Positions 39,419 to 48,699 of a stretch of DNA of 56,442 nt are shown in pieces. Position numbers and translations under genes: made by a program. The DNA is from Nitrosomonadales bacterium (lineage in GTDB: Bacteria; Pseudomonadota; Gammaproteobacteria; Burkholderiales; Gallionellaceae). The notes beneath the pieces are model-generated. The model made no database searches and had not been told where the DNA came from. It saw only the letters and a list, made by a program, of their open reading frames with translations. Within the stretch, counting starts at the first letter, position 1, and the number at the start of each line of letters is the position of its first letter. The stretch covers positions 1 to 56,442 of the forward strand of contig JACQFX010000008.1 in assembly GCA_016199835.1 (NCBI GenBank). The letters are read 5' to 3'.

Positions 39419-40162
39419 TTACTTAGTAACAGCATGCAACAAAGTCGAGTTATCCGGCGCTGTATCTCCACCGCCACGCACTGGCGAAGCAGCCGACAGA
39501 TAAGCCGCGACGTTATTGATGTCGTCATCGGTCAAATTCTTCGCTACCGCACGCATCATGCCGGCAGGATCATTTGCCCTGGAGCCATCACGCCAATTAT
39601 GCAACTGATTGCTCAAGTAAACATATTTCTGCTGGCCGATTTTCGGGAAAACCGGATCTGCCCCGCGACCATTATATTCATGGCAGGACGAGCAGGAAGT
39701 CACCTTATCAGTTCCAAATTGAACGATTTGCGCGCCCTTGTACACTTCGCCTACTGGCTGACCGCCAGCTTTGAGCGCTGCCAAGTCAGACAATTCCGGA
39801 GTCGTATTCAGCGAGTTTACATATGCGGCCACGTCGCGACGGTCTTGATCACTCAATGCTTTAGCAAATCCGTTCATTACCGCACCCAGCCCGGCTGGGG
39901 TGCGCTTATCCTGAGCGAAGTTGGTAAGTTGCTTGACCACATAACCGTAGCCGATATTGGCCAAACGGGGCGCGCCCATTGCGTCATTGCCCTGCGCATT
40001 GTCTCCATGGCAGGTTACACAAGCTTGAGCATCGCCCTTGCCCTGAGTAAAAATCGTTTTGCCATTGGCGGCATTTGCACCAGCCGCTGAAGCCGTTCCC
40101 GAAATCAATACCGTGGCAGCCACCATAAGCCAAGAAGACAATTTAAATTTAGACTTGCGCAT
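39419..40162 (-). CDS. Diheme cytochrome c4-like protein
   Basis: A 247-aa periplasmic protein with a signal peptide (MRKSKFKLSSWLMVAATVLISGTASA) and two class I cytochrome domains: CVTCHGDNAQGNDAMGAPRLANIG and CSSCHEYNGRGADPVFPKIGQQKYVYL, each with a later Met (AVMNGFAKALSDQDRRDVAAYV; GMMRAVAKNLTDDDINNVAAYLS). Cytochromes c4 carry electrons to cbb3-type oxidases in several Proteobacteria. It is the likely electron donor for the oxidase encoded downstream. ATG 40162 follows a GGGGG ribosome site. Confidence 0.93.
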   Translation of the reverse strand: MRKSKFKLSSWLMVAATVLISGTASAAGANAANGKTIFTQGKGDAQACVTCHGDNAQGNDAMGAPRLANIGYGYVVKQLTNFAQDKRTPAGLGAVMNGFAKALSDQDRRDVAAYVNSLNTTPELSDLAALKAGGQPVGEVYKGAQIVQFGTDKVTSCSSCHEYNGRGADPVFPKIGQQKYVYLSNQLHNWRDGSRANDPAGMMRAVAKNLTDDDINNVAAYLSAASPVRGGGDTAPDNSTLLHAVTK

Positions 40163-40264
40163 TTCCCCCACCCCTATATGAGTTCTTGAATTTTACCCAA
40201 CTTTAACTCGTTGCCAGCATTCCGTACGCACCAAAAACCCGCACGCACTATCCGACCACGCTCC

Positions 40265-40369
40265 TTACGAATTCTTTTTAAGCAAGACCGCAGCCAAACC
40301 GAAGAAGAATACAAATATCCCGACAAACATTATAAGAACCTGGCTGGTATTCATATCTGGCTCAAGCAT
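40265..40369 (-). CDS. 34-aa single-helix peptide upstream of cytochrome c4
   Basis: Short frame with a strong GGAGGAAG ribosome site. It begins MLEPDMNTSQVLIMFVGIFV, continues in one hydrophobic helix (about 11-30) and ends with KKNS. In layout it mirrors the 30-aa peptide before the CcoN-like gene. It is first in the cytochrome c4 transcript. Homology cannot be judged at this length, and no family is recognised. Confidence 0.68.
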   Translation of the reverse strand: MLEPDMNTSQVLIMFVGIFVFFFGLAAVLLKKNS

Positions 40370-40541
40370 AACTTCCTCCGTGTCCAAAACTACATTAAAA
40401 AATTACCAACTTGCTGATTGTTGTTTTTTAGGCCGGGCGATTCTATCACCGCTGATTTCCACAGTGCAAGGCTTTTTTCAGGGGCTGATTCTCCTCCCCA
40501 ACCGTACCGCCCAGTTTCTATAGCCCCACCCACAATCCATA

Positions 40542-40615
40542 TGGAGCGGGTGAAGGGAATCGAACCCTCGTCACCTGCTTGGGAAGCAGGAGCTCTACCA
40601 TTGAGCTACACCCGC
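40542..40615 (-). tRNA. tRNA-Gly (anticodon CCC)
   Basis: A 74-nt cloverleaf: acceptor GCGGGTG / CACCCGC (perfect), D arm GCTC / GAGC, anticodon stem CCTGC / GCAGG with loop TTCCCAA (anticodon CCC, reads GGG), T arm with GTTCGATT, discriminator T and encoded CCA. It lies between the respiratory locus and thiS. Confidence 0.97.
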
Positions 40616-40656
40616 ATGTAGAATGCGATGTTACCTAACACGGCAAGAGTTTGGAA

Positions 40657-40860
40657 GTGATTTCAGTCTTAATCAACGGTACGGCGCACGAACTCGAACG
40701 AGCGATAAGCGTCGATGAGCTTGTCCAGCGCATGGAGTTGGGCGGCAAGCGTATCGCGCTGGAGCGCAACGGCGAAATCGTGCCGCGCAGCCAATTCCCG
40801 CAACAAATGCTGGCTGATGGCGACAAGCTTGAGATTGTCGTGGCGGTCGGTGGCGGCTAA
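40657..40860 (+). CDS. thiS: Sulfur carrier protein ThiS
   Basis: A 67-aa ubiquitin-like protein that carries thiocarboxylate sulfur for the thiazole ring of thiamine. It starts ISVLINGTAHELERAISVDELVQRME and ends with the double glycine required for activation (VAVGGG). GTG 40657 has an AAGAG site 7 bp upstream. The TTG at 40651, in frame, is the alternative and is worse spaced. thiG follows 15 bp downstream. No thiamine-pyrophosphate riboswitch is visible before it. Confidence 0.9.
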   Translation: MISVLINGTAHELERAISVDELVQRMELGGKRIALERNGEIVPRSQFPQQMLADGDKLEIVVAVGGG

Positions 40861-40875
40861 TCACAGAAAGCACAA

Positions 40876-41673
40876 ATGAACAATGACAAATTAGTTATCG
40901 CGGGCAAGTCCTATTCCTCGCGCTTGCTGGTCGGCACTGGCAAGTACAAGGATTTCACAGAAACGCAGGCGGCAATCGAAGCGAGCGGAGCAAAGATCAT
41001 CACGATAGCGATTCGCCGCAGCAACATCGGACAAAACCCGAACGAGCCCAGTCTGCTGGAAATATTGCCACCTTCCAAATACACGCTGCTGCCCAATACC
41101 GCCGGATGCTACAGTGCTGACGATGCGGTGCGTACCTTGCGTCTGGCGCGCGAACTGCTGGACGGGCATAGCCTGGTCAAGCTGGAAGTACTGGGCGATC
41201 CGCAATCGCTATACCCCAACGTGGTGGAAACTCTCGCCGCCGCGAAGACGCTGGTGGCAGAGGGTTTTCAAGTGATGGTTTATACCTCGGACGATCCCAT
41301 CATCGCCAAACAACTCGAAGACATCGGCTGCGTCGCCATCATGCCGCTGGCCTCGCTAATCGGTTCCGGCATGGGTATCCTCAATCCGTGGAACCTGCAA
41401 CTCATCATGGAGCGCGTGCAAGTGCCAGTAATCGTGGACGCAGGCGTGGGCACGGCATCGGATGCGGCCATTGCGATGGAACTCGGATGCCACGGCGTGC
41501 TGATGAACACCGCGATTGCCGCCGCACAAAACCCGGCATTGATGGCACAGGCAATGAAAAAGGCCGTGGAAGCGGGGAGGGAGGCATATCTGGCCGGGCG
41601 TATGCCGAAAAAACTATATAGCGCCTCACCCAGCTCCCCGACTCAAGGCATGATCGCTCAAATTAAGCCGTAG
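40876..41673 (+). CDS. thiG: Thiazole synthase ThiG
   Basis: A 265-aa (beta/alpha)8 enzyme that joins deoxyxylulose phosphate, dehydroglycine and ThiS thiocarboxylate to form the thiazole phosphate. It shows [59 protein letters not shown] and [28 protein letters not shown]. It is co-transcribed with thiS, and trmB follows 118 bp downstream on the same strand. Confidence 0.97.
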   Translation: MNNDKLVIAGKSYSSRLLVGTGKYKDFTETQAAIEASGAKIITIAIRRSNIGQNPNEPSLLEILPPSKYTLLPNTAGCYSADDAVRTLRLARELLDGHSLVKLEVLGDPQSLYPNVVETLAAAKTLVAEGFQVMVYTSDDPIIAKQLEDIGCVAIMPLASLIGSGMGILNPWNLQLIMERVQVPVIVDAGVGTASDAAIAMELGCHGVLMNTAIAAAQNPALMAQAMKKAVEAGREAYLAGRMPKKLYSASPSSPTQGMIAQIKP

Positions 41674-41791
41674 CATGAGGAACCTCTAAGTTTCTTTTGG
41701 ACAATAGCCATGGCCTCCAGCCCCATCAAGTCCGTCCTGATTGTTAGGTGACAGCCGCAGCGCACTTTTTGACCCATTTCAAGGCTGAATT

Positions 41792-42466
41792 ATGCCCCAC
41801 GCACATATCCGCAGCTACGTGCTGCGCCAAGGGCGCGTATCGAACGCACAGCAACGCTCGCTCGACACACTGCTACCCCGCTTTGGCATCCCCTACTCCG
41901 CGCAACTGCTCGACCTCATACAAACTTTCGGGCGCGATGCGCCCAAGATACTGGAGATCGGTTTCGGCATGGGCGAATCCACCGCCGCCATCGCACAAGC
42001 GCATCCTGAAAACGACTACCTCGCGCTCGAAGTGCATAGCCCTGGCGTGGGCAGCCTGCTCAAGCAGATCGGCGAAAGAGATCTCGCCAACATCCGCATC
42101 ATCCAGCACGATGCAGTAGAAGTGCTGCACGACATGGTTTCCAATGCCTCTCTGTCCGGCACACACATCTTCTTCCCCGATCCCTGGCATAAGAAGCGCC
42201 ACAACAAACGCCGCTTGATCCAGCCGCCGTTCATCGCGCAACTGGCGCAAAAACTCAAACCCGGCGGATACATCCACGTTGCCACTGACTGGCAAGATTA
42301 TGCCGAACAAGTGCTGGCGGTATTGAGCGCCGAACCGCTATTGCAAAATACCGCAACAAATTACGCACCGCGCCCCGAATATCGCCCGCTCACCAAGTTC
42401 GAGCAGCGCGGATTAAGGCTGGGGCATGGCGTATGGGATCTGGTGTTCAAACGGATCGCCGTTTAA
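41792..42466 (+). CDS. trmB: tRNA (guanine-46-N7)-methyltransferase
   Basis: A 224-aa Rossmann methyltransferase that forms m7G46 in the variable loop of tRNA. Motifs: [14 protein letters not shown] (SAM site), [35 protein letters not shown] (catalytic region) and [14 protein letters not shown]. The position after thiG is a common arrangement in Betaproteobacteria. ATG 41792 is supported by homology of the start ([15 protein letters not shown]). Confidence 0.96.
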   Translation: MPHAHIRSYVLRQGRVSNAQQRSLDTLLPRFGIPYSAQLLDLIQTFGRDAPKILEIGFGMGESTAAIAQAHPENDYLALEVHSPGVGSLLKQIGERDLANIRIIQHDAVEVLHDMVSNASLSGTHIFFPDPWHKKRHNKRRLIQPPFIAQLAQKLKPGGYIHVATDWQDYAEQVLAVLSAEPLLQNTATNYAPRPEYRPLTKFEQRGLRLGHGVWDLVFKRIAV

Positions 42467-42503
42467 ACTGAACTCGTTCATCACGCAAAAGGAGAGGGCC
42501 GAC

Positions 42504-42848
42504 ATGATCTACAAAGGAAGCTGCCACTGCGGAAACATCGCATTCGAAGTCGAGGGAGATTTGCAGGGCGTCGCTGAATGTAACTGCTCGATCTGTAGCA
42601 GGCTGGGCGCATTGCGCTGGTTCGTTCCGCGCGCGCAGGTGCGCTTCAGCACGCCCGAAAGCAATCTCTCTACTTACCAGTTCGGCAAAAAACAGATCCA
42701 GCATCACTTCTGCGCCATTTGCGGCTGCGCTCCGCTGGGTACCGGATCGCACAACGGCATTGAAATGGCCAGCATCAATGTGCGCTGCCTGGAAAATACA
42801 GACTTCTCCGCGCTACCAGTCAAACATTTTGACGGGCGCAGTTTGTAA
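42504..42848 (+). CDS. GFA-family (glutathione-dependent formaldehyde-activating-like) zinc protein
   Basis: A 114-aa protein with the zinc-binding pattern of the GFA/CENP-V fold: YKGSCHCGNIAFEVEGDL, VAECNCSICSRLGALRWFVP and HHFCAICGCAP. Most family members have no proven enzyme activity; the name comes from one bacterial protein. ATG 42504 follows a GGAGAGG site. It converges on hemW with 5 bp between the stops. Confidence 0.86.
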   Translation: MIYKGSCHCGNIAFEVEGDLQGVAECNCSICSRLGALRWFVPRAQVRFSTPESNLSTYQFGKKQIQHHFCAICGCAPLGTGSHNGIEMASINVRCLENTDFSALPVKHFDGRSL

Positions 42849-42853
42849 CGCAG

Positions 42854-44047
42854 CTACTCCCGCAAAAATATCTCCAGCAGGTCATTCAGAAAGCGCCGCC
42901 CCAACTCGGTCGGCGCGATATGCTGCTGGTCGTGCGATAACAAACCGCGCCGCTCTGCCTCTTCCAGTTCGCGACGTATCAGCAACAACGGCAAACTGGT
43001 ACGCTCGGTGAACAACTCCGTAGCAAAACCTTCATTCAGGCGCAATGCATTCATCATGAACTCGAACGCCAAATCATTGCGCGTGAGTTCACGCGCTTCC
43101 TGTATTGGCGCACCCTGCGCTACCGCATCCAGATAAGCCTGCGGTTGTTTGTGTCGCGCCTGGCGCACGACCTTATCCGGGAAACTCAGCTTGCTGTGCG
43201 CACCCGCACCGATGCCGAGATAATCGCCGAACTGCCAGTAATGCAGATTGTGGCGCGATTGCTTTTTCGGTTGCGCGAAAGCCGAGGTCTCGTAATGCAG
43301 ATAGCCGTGGGCGTCGAGTAATTCCTCAATGCATAGCTGCATCGCGTGGCTCGCATCGTCATCGGGTAACGGCGGCGGCTGATGCGCAAACAAAGTATTC
43401 GGCTCCAGCGTGAGATGGTAACAGGACAGGTGCTGCGGCGAAAATTCGAGCGCCGTGCGCACATCCTGCTCCGCCTGCTCCAGCGTCTGCTGCGGCAGAC
43501 CATACATCAGGTCAAGATTGATATTGTCGAAATACCGCTGTGCGACCCTCACCGCGCGCCGGGCTTCCTCCGCATCGTGGATGCGCCCCAACGCATTGAG
43601 CTGCGCATCGCTGAAGCTCTGGATACCCAGCGATAAGCGATTCACCCCCGCATCGAGAAATCCGGCAAACTTCTCCGTCTCCACCGTGCCGGGATTGGCC
43701 TCCAGCGTGATCTCCGCATTCACATCCAGCGGCAGCAACATACGCACTGCCGTCAGGATTTTTGCCATAGACTCCACGCTCAACAAACTGGGTGTGCCGC
43801 CGCCGATGAACACGGAATAAACCTTGCGCCCCCATATTTGCGGCAGCGCCAGTTCCAGATCGCGTATCAGCGCTGCAACATATTCCCGCTGCGGCAATTC
43901 GCTCTTCGCCTCGTGCGAATTGAAATCGCAATAAGGGCATTTGCGTACACACCACGGCACATGGATATACAGCGACAGCGGCGGCAACGCCCGGAAATTA
44001 ACGGCTTGCGCCTTGAGGCCGACGGGGTGTAAAAAGTGGGTGGTCAT
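42854..44047 (-). CDS. hemW: HemW-type radical SAM protein (haem chaperone)
   Basis: A 397-aa radical-SAM protein. The cluster motif is CVRKCPYCDF (C33, C37, C40) without the fourth cysteine of HemN. GGGTPSLLS, EANPGTV and the C-terminal domain with FMMNALRLNEGF follow. HemW proteins bind haem and help insert it into respiratory enzymes, which suits a genome with many cytochromes. ATG 44047 is chosen; the open frame further upstream is antisense to msrA. Confidence 0.93.
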   Translation of the reverse strand: MTTHFLHPVGLKAQAVNFRALPPLSLYIHVPWCVRKCPYCDFNSHEAKSELPQREYVAALIRDLELALPQIWGRKVYSVFIGGGTPSLLSVESMAKILTAVRMLLPLDVNAEITLEANPGTVETEKFAGFLDAGVNRLSLGIQSFSDAQLNALGRIHDAEEARRAVRVAQRYFDNINLDLMYGLPQQTLEQAEQDVRTALEFSPQHLSCYHLTLEPNTLFAHQPPPLPDDDASHAMQLCIEELLDAHGYLHYETSAFAQPKKQSRHNLHYWQFGDYLGIGAGAHSKLSFPDKVVRQARHKQPQAYLDAVAQGAPIQEARELTRNDLAFEFMMNALRLNEGFATELFTERTSLPLLLIRRELEEAERRGLLSHDQQHIAPTELGRRFLNDLLEIFLRE

Positions 44048-44080
44048 TTGAGCCGATTGTACCAACGGATGGAGAGCAAT

Positions 44081-44554
44081 ATGGAAAAAGCCACTTTTGC
44101 AGCAGGCTGCTTCTGGGGGGTGGAAATTACATTTCGCCAGACACCCGGCGTGACCGAAACCGCCGTCGGCTATTGCGGGGGACACACCGACAACCCGACG
44201 TATCAGGCCGTATGCACCGGGCAGACCGGCCACGCCGAGGCAGTGGAAATAACTTTCGATCCCCAGAAGATCGACTACGCGCAATTGCTGGAAATATTCT
44301 GGCAATGCCACGATCCCACCCAGCTTAATCGCCAAGGACCGGATGTTGGCACGCAATACCGTTCCGCTGTCTTCTGCCACTCGAAGCAACAAATGGAAAT
44401 TGCCCTAGCGTCCAGAATGCAACAGCAGAACAGCGGGCGCTATAACAAATCCATCACCACCGAAATCGCCCCAGCCTCAACCTTCTACCGTGCGGAGGAA
44501 TACCATCAGCAGTATCTGGAGAAACGGGGAATGGCACAGTGTCATTGGAAATGA
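44081..44554 (+). CDS. msrA: Peptide methionine sulfoxide reductase MsrA
   Basis: A 157-aa enzyme that repairs methionine-S-sulfoxide. The active-site motif is AAGCFWGVE (catalytic Cys), followed by TAVGYCGGHTDNPTYQAVCTGQTGHAEAVEITFDP and FYRAEEYHQQYLEKRG. The length is that of compact MsrA. ATG 44081 has a GGAGAG site; ATG 44069 in the same frame is possible. Confidence 0.95.
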   Translation: MEKATFAAGCFWGVEITFRQTPGVTETAVGYCGGHTDNPTYQAVCTGQTGHAEAVEITFDPQKIDYAQLLEIFWQCHDPTQLNRQGPDVGTQYRSAVFCHSKQQMEIALASRMQQQNSGRYNKSITTEIAPASTFYRAEEYHQQYLEKRGMAQCHWK

Positions 44555-44567
44555 TTCCGGTTTTGTT

Positions 44568-45191
44568 TTACTTGATTGGCCGCACCAAGCTTGCGGGGCT
44601 AGTGTGCGATTCCAGCCGCTGCAACAAAGTCTGCAATGCCTTCGCACGATGACTGATCTGCGCCTTCTCATCATGCGATAACTCCGCCGCCATCTTGCCA
44701 AACTGCGGCAACCAGAACATCGGGTCATAGCCAAAACCGCCATCACCACACTCCTCGAAGCCAATTTCGCCGTGCCATTCGCCTTCCGCGATCAGCGGCT
44801 GCGGATCGTCGGCATGACGCACCAGCACCAGTACACAATAGTAATGCGCGCGACGGCCGGTGATGCCTTTCATGACTTGCAACAGCTTTTCGTTATTTTT
44901 CTGATCGGATTTCGGATTGTCTCCGGCATAACGCGCGGATAGCACACCGGGCGCACCGCCCAGAGCTTCCACACAGATGCCAGAATCGTCTGCCAGCGCT
45001 GGCAGGCCACTCTCGCGGCTGACATGGCGCGCCTTCGCCAGGGCATTCTCGACGAAGGTGCAGTGCGGTTCCTCGGCTTCTGAAATGCCGAGTTGCGCTT
45101 GCGTAAGCACTTCGATGCCAAACGCCGCAAGCATGCGCTGGAATTCGCGCAGTTTGCCAGGGTTGTTGGAGGCGATGACAAGTTTTTGCAT
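44568..45191 (-). CDS. rdgB: XTP/dITP diphosphatase (RdgB/HAM1)
   Basis: A 207-aa house-cleaning nucleotide pyrophosphatase that removes deaminated purine triphosphates. Motifs: LVIASNNPGKLREF (N-terminus), FVENALAKARHVSRESGLPALADDSGICVEALGGAPGVLSARYAG, FGYDPMFWLPQFGKMAAEL and SHRAKALQTL. It is followed by an intergenic gap of 58 bp and lies downstream of rph in the same direction. Confidence 0.96.
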   Translation of the reverse strand: MQKLVIASNNPGKLREFQRMLAAFGIEVLTQAQLGISEAEEPHCTFVENALAKARHVSRESGLPALADDSGICVEALGGAPGVLSARYAGDNPKSDQKNNEKLLQVMKGITGRRAHYYCVLVLVRHADDPQPLIAEGEWHGEIGFEECGDGGFGYDPMFWLPQFGKMAAELSHDEKAQISHRAKALQTLLQRLESHTSPASLVRPIK

Positions 45192-45249
45192 AATGTGGCG
45201 GCCCCGCCCGCGCGGGCAGAAAATTCAACCCGGATCTGCGCTAGCTACC

Positions 45250-45966
45250 CTAATCCCGCAACGCCGCGCGCTGCATCCCAACTAACTGTGCGATGCCGTT
45301 TTTAGCCAGCTCCAGCAACACATCCATCTCTTCGCGCGTAAAAGCATGGCCTTCTGCTGTGCCCTGCACTTCAACAAAGTGTCCATTACCCAGCATCACC
45401 ACGTTCATATCGGTATCGCAGGCAGAGTCTTCTGCGTAATCAAGATCAAGCACAGGCGTGCCCTGGTAGATGCCGACCGAGATCGCAGCGATAAAATCCT
45501 TGAGCGGAGTTTCTTTTACCAGCCCCTGTTGCATCAGACCGCTCACCGCATCGTGCAATGCAACGAAGGCGCCCGTAATGCTTGCAGTGCGCGTGCCGCC
45601 GTCAGCCTGGATCACGTCGCAATCTAGCTGTATGGTACGCTCGCCGAGTTTTTTCAGATCCACCACGGCGCGCAGACTGCGCCCTATCAGGCGCTGGATT
45701 TCCTGCGTACGCCCGGATTGTTTGCCTTTGGCGGCTTCGCGCCCCATGCGTTCGCCTGTGGATCGCGGGAGCATGCCGTATTCGGAGGTAACCCAGCCTT
45801 CGCCGCTATTTTTCTTGTGCTGCGGAACTCGCTCTTCCACGCTGGCTGTACAAATGACTTTGGTATCTCCGCATTCGATCAGTACGGAACCTTCGGCGTG
45901 TTTAGTGTAGTTGCGAGTGATACGGATGTTACGCAGTTGATCGGGCTGGCGCTGGCTGGGACGCAT
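45250..45966 (-). CDS. rph: Ribonuclease PH
   Basis: A 238-aa phosphorolytic 3'-5' exoribonuclease that trims tRNA 3' ends. Motifs: [80 protein letters not shown] and [30 protein letters not shown]-like -10 lies at about 46004-45999 on the minus strand, 33 bp before the start, within a GC palindromic stretch. The order rph then rdgB is standard. Confidence 0.96.
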   Translation of the reverse strand: MRPSQRQPDQLRNIRITRNYTKHAEGSVLIECGDTKVICTASVEERVPQHKKNSGEGWVTSEYGMLPRSTGERMGREAAKGKQSGRTQEIQRLIGRSLRAVVDLKKLGERTIQLDCDVIQADGGTRTASITGAFVALHDAVSGLMQQGLVKETPLKDFIAAISVGIYQGTPVLDLDYAEDSACDTDMNVVMLGNGHFVEVQGTAEGHAFTREEMDVLLELAKNGIAQLVGMQRAALRD

Positions 45967-46022
45967 ATGATAAAACTCGCTAAAGTGGAATAGCGCGCAT
46001 TATAGCGCGGCCATCGGAACCG

Positions 46023-46883
46023 CTAGGCGGAGTTGAAGCCTTGTATATCTGTACGGGTGCGGCCCAGCACGGTGGACAAGGACTCTTCCCCGGACAGGTC
46101 GAGCACCACGCATACCGGCTCGGCCGCAGGCTGCTCATTTTCGGTGTCACCGATCCGCGCGACTACTGCTGTCGTGTTGTCGGCACGCGCACCCTCGCGG
46201 CCCACGGCGCGATCCATCATTTGCTCCAGCATCTCGGACAATACAGCTGAGCGGAATCCAGTCGCCAGCTCGCCATCCACCAGCGGGCTCCACAGCCCGT
46301 CGCTGCACAATAACAATACGTCGCCTTGCAGCAAGGCCAGCGGCGGAGTTGAGTCGGGATAGAACGCGTCTCCCACGCCGCCCAGACAATTGGTGATTTT
46401 GTTGCGGTCCGGATGCGTTTTCATCTCGTCCGCGCCGATAATGCCCCAGTCCGCCCATTGTTGCACCACTGAATGATCGTGCGTCACGGCAGCGGCTTCG
46501 CCATCGCGCAACAGGTAACAACGCGAATCGCCAGCATGCGCCCAGTATGCTTGCCCGTCTTGCACCAGCGCTACGGCGCAAGTAGTTCCCGGGTTGCCGC
46601 CAAGATGCTGCTGCTGCGCATAACGCACTATCTCGTCGTGAGCCTGTCGCAGGATATCGCGCAAGAATGCTTCGGGCTGCGCAATGCGCGGTTGCGCGGC
46701 CAGCTTGAAAGCATCCATGAATGTCTGCACGGCGATCTGCGCCGCGACCTCGCCATGGAGGTGCCCGCCCATACCATCCGCAAGCACCAGCAACAGTGCT
46801 GCATCCGTATAGGCATAGCCCGCCCGATCCTGATTGTATTTGCGGCCTCCGATGCGACTGGCCTGATAAACGCCGAATTTCAT
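46023..46883 (-). CDS. PP2C-family serine/threonine phosphatase
   Basis: A 286-aa metal-dependent phosphatase. It shows YNQDRAGYA, LLVLADGMGGHLHGEVAAQIAV (metal site), AHAGDSRCYLLRDGEAAAVTHDHSVVQQW, LLCSDGLWSPLVDGE and DNTTAVVARI. Bacterial family members oppose serine/threonine kinases, but no kinase gene lies beside it here. It is divergent from yicC, with 55 bp between them. Confidence 0.92.
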   Translation of the reverse strand: MKFGVYQASRIGGRKYNQDRAGYAYTDAALLLVLADGMGGHLHGEVAAQIAVQTFMDAFKLAAQPRIAQPEAFLRDILRQAHDEIVRYAQQQHLGGNPGTTCAVALVQDGQAYWAHAGDSRCYLLRDGEAAAVTHDHSVVQQWADWGIIGADEMKTHPDRNKITNCLGGVGDAFYPDSTPPLALLQGDVLLLCSDGLWSPLVDGELATGFRSAVLSEMLEQMMDRAVGREGARADNTTAVVARIGDTENEQPAAEPVCVVLDLSGEESLSTVLGRTRTDIQGFNSA

Positions 46884-46938
46884 AGTGCGTAATCGTAATA
46901 TAATGCGCGCCTTTCAGCTTGGCTTTTTCGGGGGCGCA

Positions 46939-47805
46939 ATGATCTACAGCATGACCGGTTTTGCCGCTGCGGCAGCGGAACTCGATGCGGGTTCACTCGC
47001 ACTGGAATTGCGCGCAGTGAATCATCGCTACCTCGATCTGCAGTTGCGCATGCCGGACGAACTGCGCGCACTGGAATCCATGCTGCGCGAAACCATTTCC
47101 GCACAACTCACACGCGGCAAGGTGGAGTGCCGCATCGGTTTCGCCGCAAGAACATCCGAACAGAACCCGGCGCAACTCAACCAAACCCTGCTGCACCAGT
47201 TGGCGCAATGGAGCAGAGAGGTGCAAGCCATATTCCCCGATGCGCGCGGACTCGACGTAGCAGACGTATTGCGCTGGAACGGCGTACTGCAAAGCGCCAC
47301 CTTGTCCGCCGACACTTTGCGCGCAACCGTACTGGAGTTGCTGCAACAAGTGTTGCGCGATTTCGCGGCGGCACGCGAACGCGAAGGTGGAAAATTGAAA
47401 GAATTCCTGTTGCAACGCGTAGCGCAAATCGAGACACTGTGCAGCACTGTCGCACCGCTTATTCCGGCTGCGGTCGCCGCCTATGAAGAAAAGCTGTCCA
47501 ATCGCCTGCGCACCGTGCTGCAGGGCGATGACAGTGATCGCCTGCATCAGGAAATCGCGCTGTTCGCCAGCAAGATAGACGTGGACGAGGAACTGTCGCG
47601 CCTGCGCACCCATTTGACAGAAATGAGGCGCGTTCTGGATAAAGGCGGCGCAGTGGGCAAGCGCCTGGATTTCCTGATGCAGGAATTGCATCGCGAAGCC
47701 AATACGCTGGGTTCTAAATCAGTGGATGCAGAAGTATCGCGCACTTCCATGGAAATGAAGTTGCTGATCGAACAGATGCGCGAACAAATACAGAACATCG
47801 AGTAG
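46939..47805 (+). CDS. yicC: YicC-family endoribonuclease
   Basis: A 288-aa protein with the two conserved YicC ends: MIYSMTGFAAAAAELDAG...LRAVNHRYLDLQLRMPDELRALE and DVDEELSRLRTHLTEMRRVLDKGGAVGKRLDFLMQELHREANTLGSKSVD. YicC of E. coli is an endoribonuclease acting on some small RNAs. The ATG at 46939 begins the conserved sequence. A TATAAT lies at 46899-46904 in a good place for its promoter. gmk starts 10 bp downstream. Confidence 0.93.
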   Translation: MIYSMTGFAAAAAELDAGSLALELRAVNHRYLDLQLRMPDELRALESMLRETISAQLTRGKVECRIGFAARTSEQNPAQLNQTLLHQLAQWSREVQAIFPDARGLDVADVLRWNGVLQSATLSADTLRATVLELLQQVLRDFAAAREREGGKLKEFLLQRVAQIETLCSTVAPLIPAAVAAYEEKLSNRLRTVLQGDDSDRLHQEIALFASKIDVDEELSRLRTHLTEMRRVLDKGGAVGKRLDFLMQELHREANTLGSKSVDAEVSRTSMEMKLLIEQMREQIQNIE

Positions 47806-47815
47806 GAGAATTTAC

Positions 47816-48427
47816 ATGAGTGGAAATCTTTTCGTCGTCAGCGCACCATCCGGTGCGGGCAAGACCAGCCTGGTGACCGCCTTGCTGGCGAATAACAAGG
47901 GCCTCAGCCTATCCATCTCATACACTTCACGCGCGCCCCGCCCCGGTGAAACGGACGGCAAGGATTATCATTTCATCAGCCGCGAGGCTTTCCTTGGGAT
48001 GAAAGAACACGGGGATTTTCTGGAAAGCGCCGAGGTGTACGGCAACCTGTATGGCACTTCGCAATCCTGGATCGAGTGCGAGATAAATAACGGACACGAT
48101 ATCCTGCTGGAAATAGACTGGCAGGGTGCAGCACAGGTGCGACGCATTTTCTCCGGATGCATCAGCATCTTCATCCTGCCGCCCTCGTTACAAGCGCTGG
48201 AAGACCGGCTGAATGGCCGCAAACAGGACAGCGCCGAGGTGATCGCACGACGTATCGCCTCGGCGCGCGAGGATGTCACACATGTCGCAGAGTTCGACTA
48301 TGTTATTATCAACGACAAGCTGGACGTGGCCTTGCAACATCTTGAGGCTGTTGTCGTCGCGGCAGGACTGCGTCGCGACAGGCAGCTCGCCCGCCAGCAT
48401 GATTTGATCAACCAATTGCAAAAATAA
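47816..48427 (+). CDS. gmk: Guanylate kinase
   Basis: A 203-aa kinase that converts GMP to GDP with ATP. It has the P-loop [13 protein letters not shown], the GMP-binding [50 protein letters not shown] and the lid region [21 protein letters not shown]. The order yicC-gmk-rpoZ-spoT is a typical betaproteobacterial and gammaproteobacterial operon, so it is likely co-expressed with rpoZ. Confidence 0.97.
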   Translation: MSGNLFVVSAPSGAGKTSLVTALLANNKGLSLSISYTSRAPRPGETDGKDYHFISREAFLGMKEHGDFLESAEVYGNLYGTSQSWIECEINNGHDILLEIDWQGAAQVRRIFSGCISIFILPPSLQALEDRLNGRKQDSAEVIARRIASAREDVTHVAEFDYVIINDKLDVALQHLEAVVVAAGLRRDRQLARQHDLINQLQK

Positions 48428-48438
48428 GGAAAGCTCAC

Positions 48439-48645
48439 ATGGCACGCATCACCATAGACGATTGTCTGGCACGCATCCCCAACCGCTTCGAACTCACTCT
48501 GGCCGCAGCCTATCGCGCACGCCAACTGGCGAACGGCGCCAGTTATCTGGTTAAAGAAGGCAAGGACAAGCCCACCGTGGTCGCCCTGCGCGAAATCAGC
48601 GAAGGGTTAGTCGGAATGGAAATTCTCAATCGCGGGCAGGCGTAA
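48439..48645 (+). CDS. rpoZ: RNA polymerase omega subunit
   Basis: A 68-aa protein with the standard start [34 protein letters not shown], followed by [16 protein letters not shown]. Omega helps fold the beta-prime subunit and forms part of the ppGpp site 1, which fits its place before spoT. ATG 48439 has an AAGGAAAG site. Confidence 0.96.
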   Translation: MARITIDDCLARIPNRFELTLAAAYRARQLANGASYLVKEGKDKPTVVALREISEGLVGMEILNRGQA

Positions 48646-48654
48646 TGCTCCGCA

Positions 48655-48682
48655 CCGCCGGAGGATCATTCCGGCGGATTTT
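48655..48682 (+). terminator. Hairpin between rpoZ and spoT
   Basis: Stem CCGCCGGA / TCCGGCGG with a 7-base loop, followed by ATTTTCC. The T-run is weak, so it may only partly stop transcription into spoT. Confidence 0.5.
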
Positions 48683-48699
48683 CCTTCGATCAAAGACAG

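Noticed and set aside
40616-40656. Thiamine-pyrophosphate riboswitch before thiS
   Set aside because: Only about 40 bp separate the tRNA from thiS and none of the riboswitch core sequences is present.
44048-44392. Upstream extension of hemW
   Set aside because: It is antisense to msrA and lacks homology; the radical-SAM protein is complete from ATG 44047.
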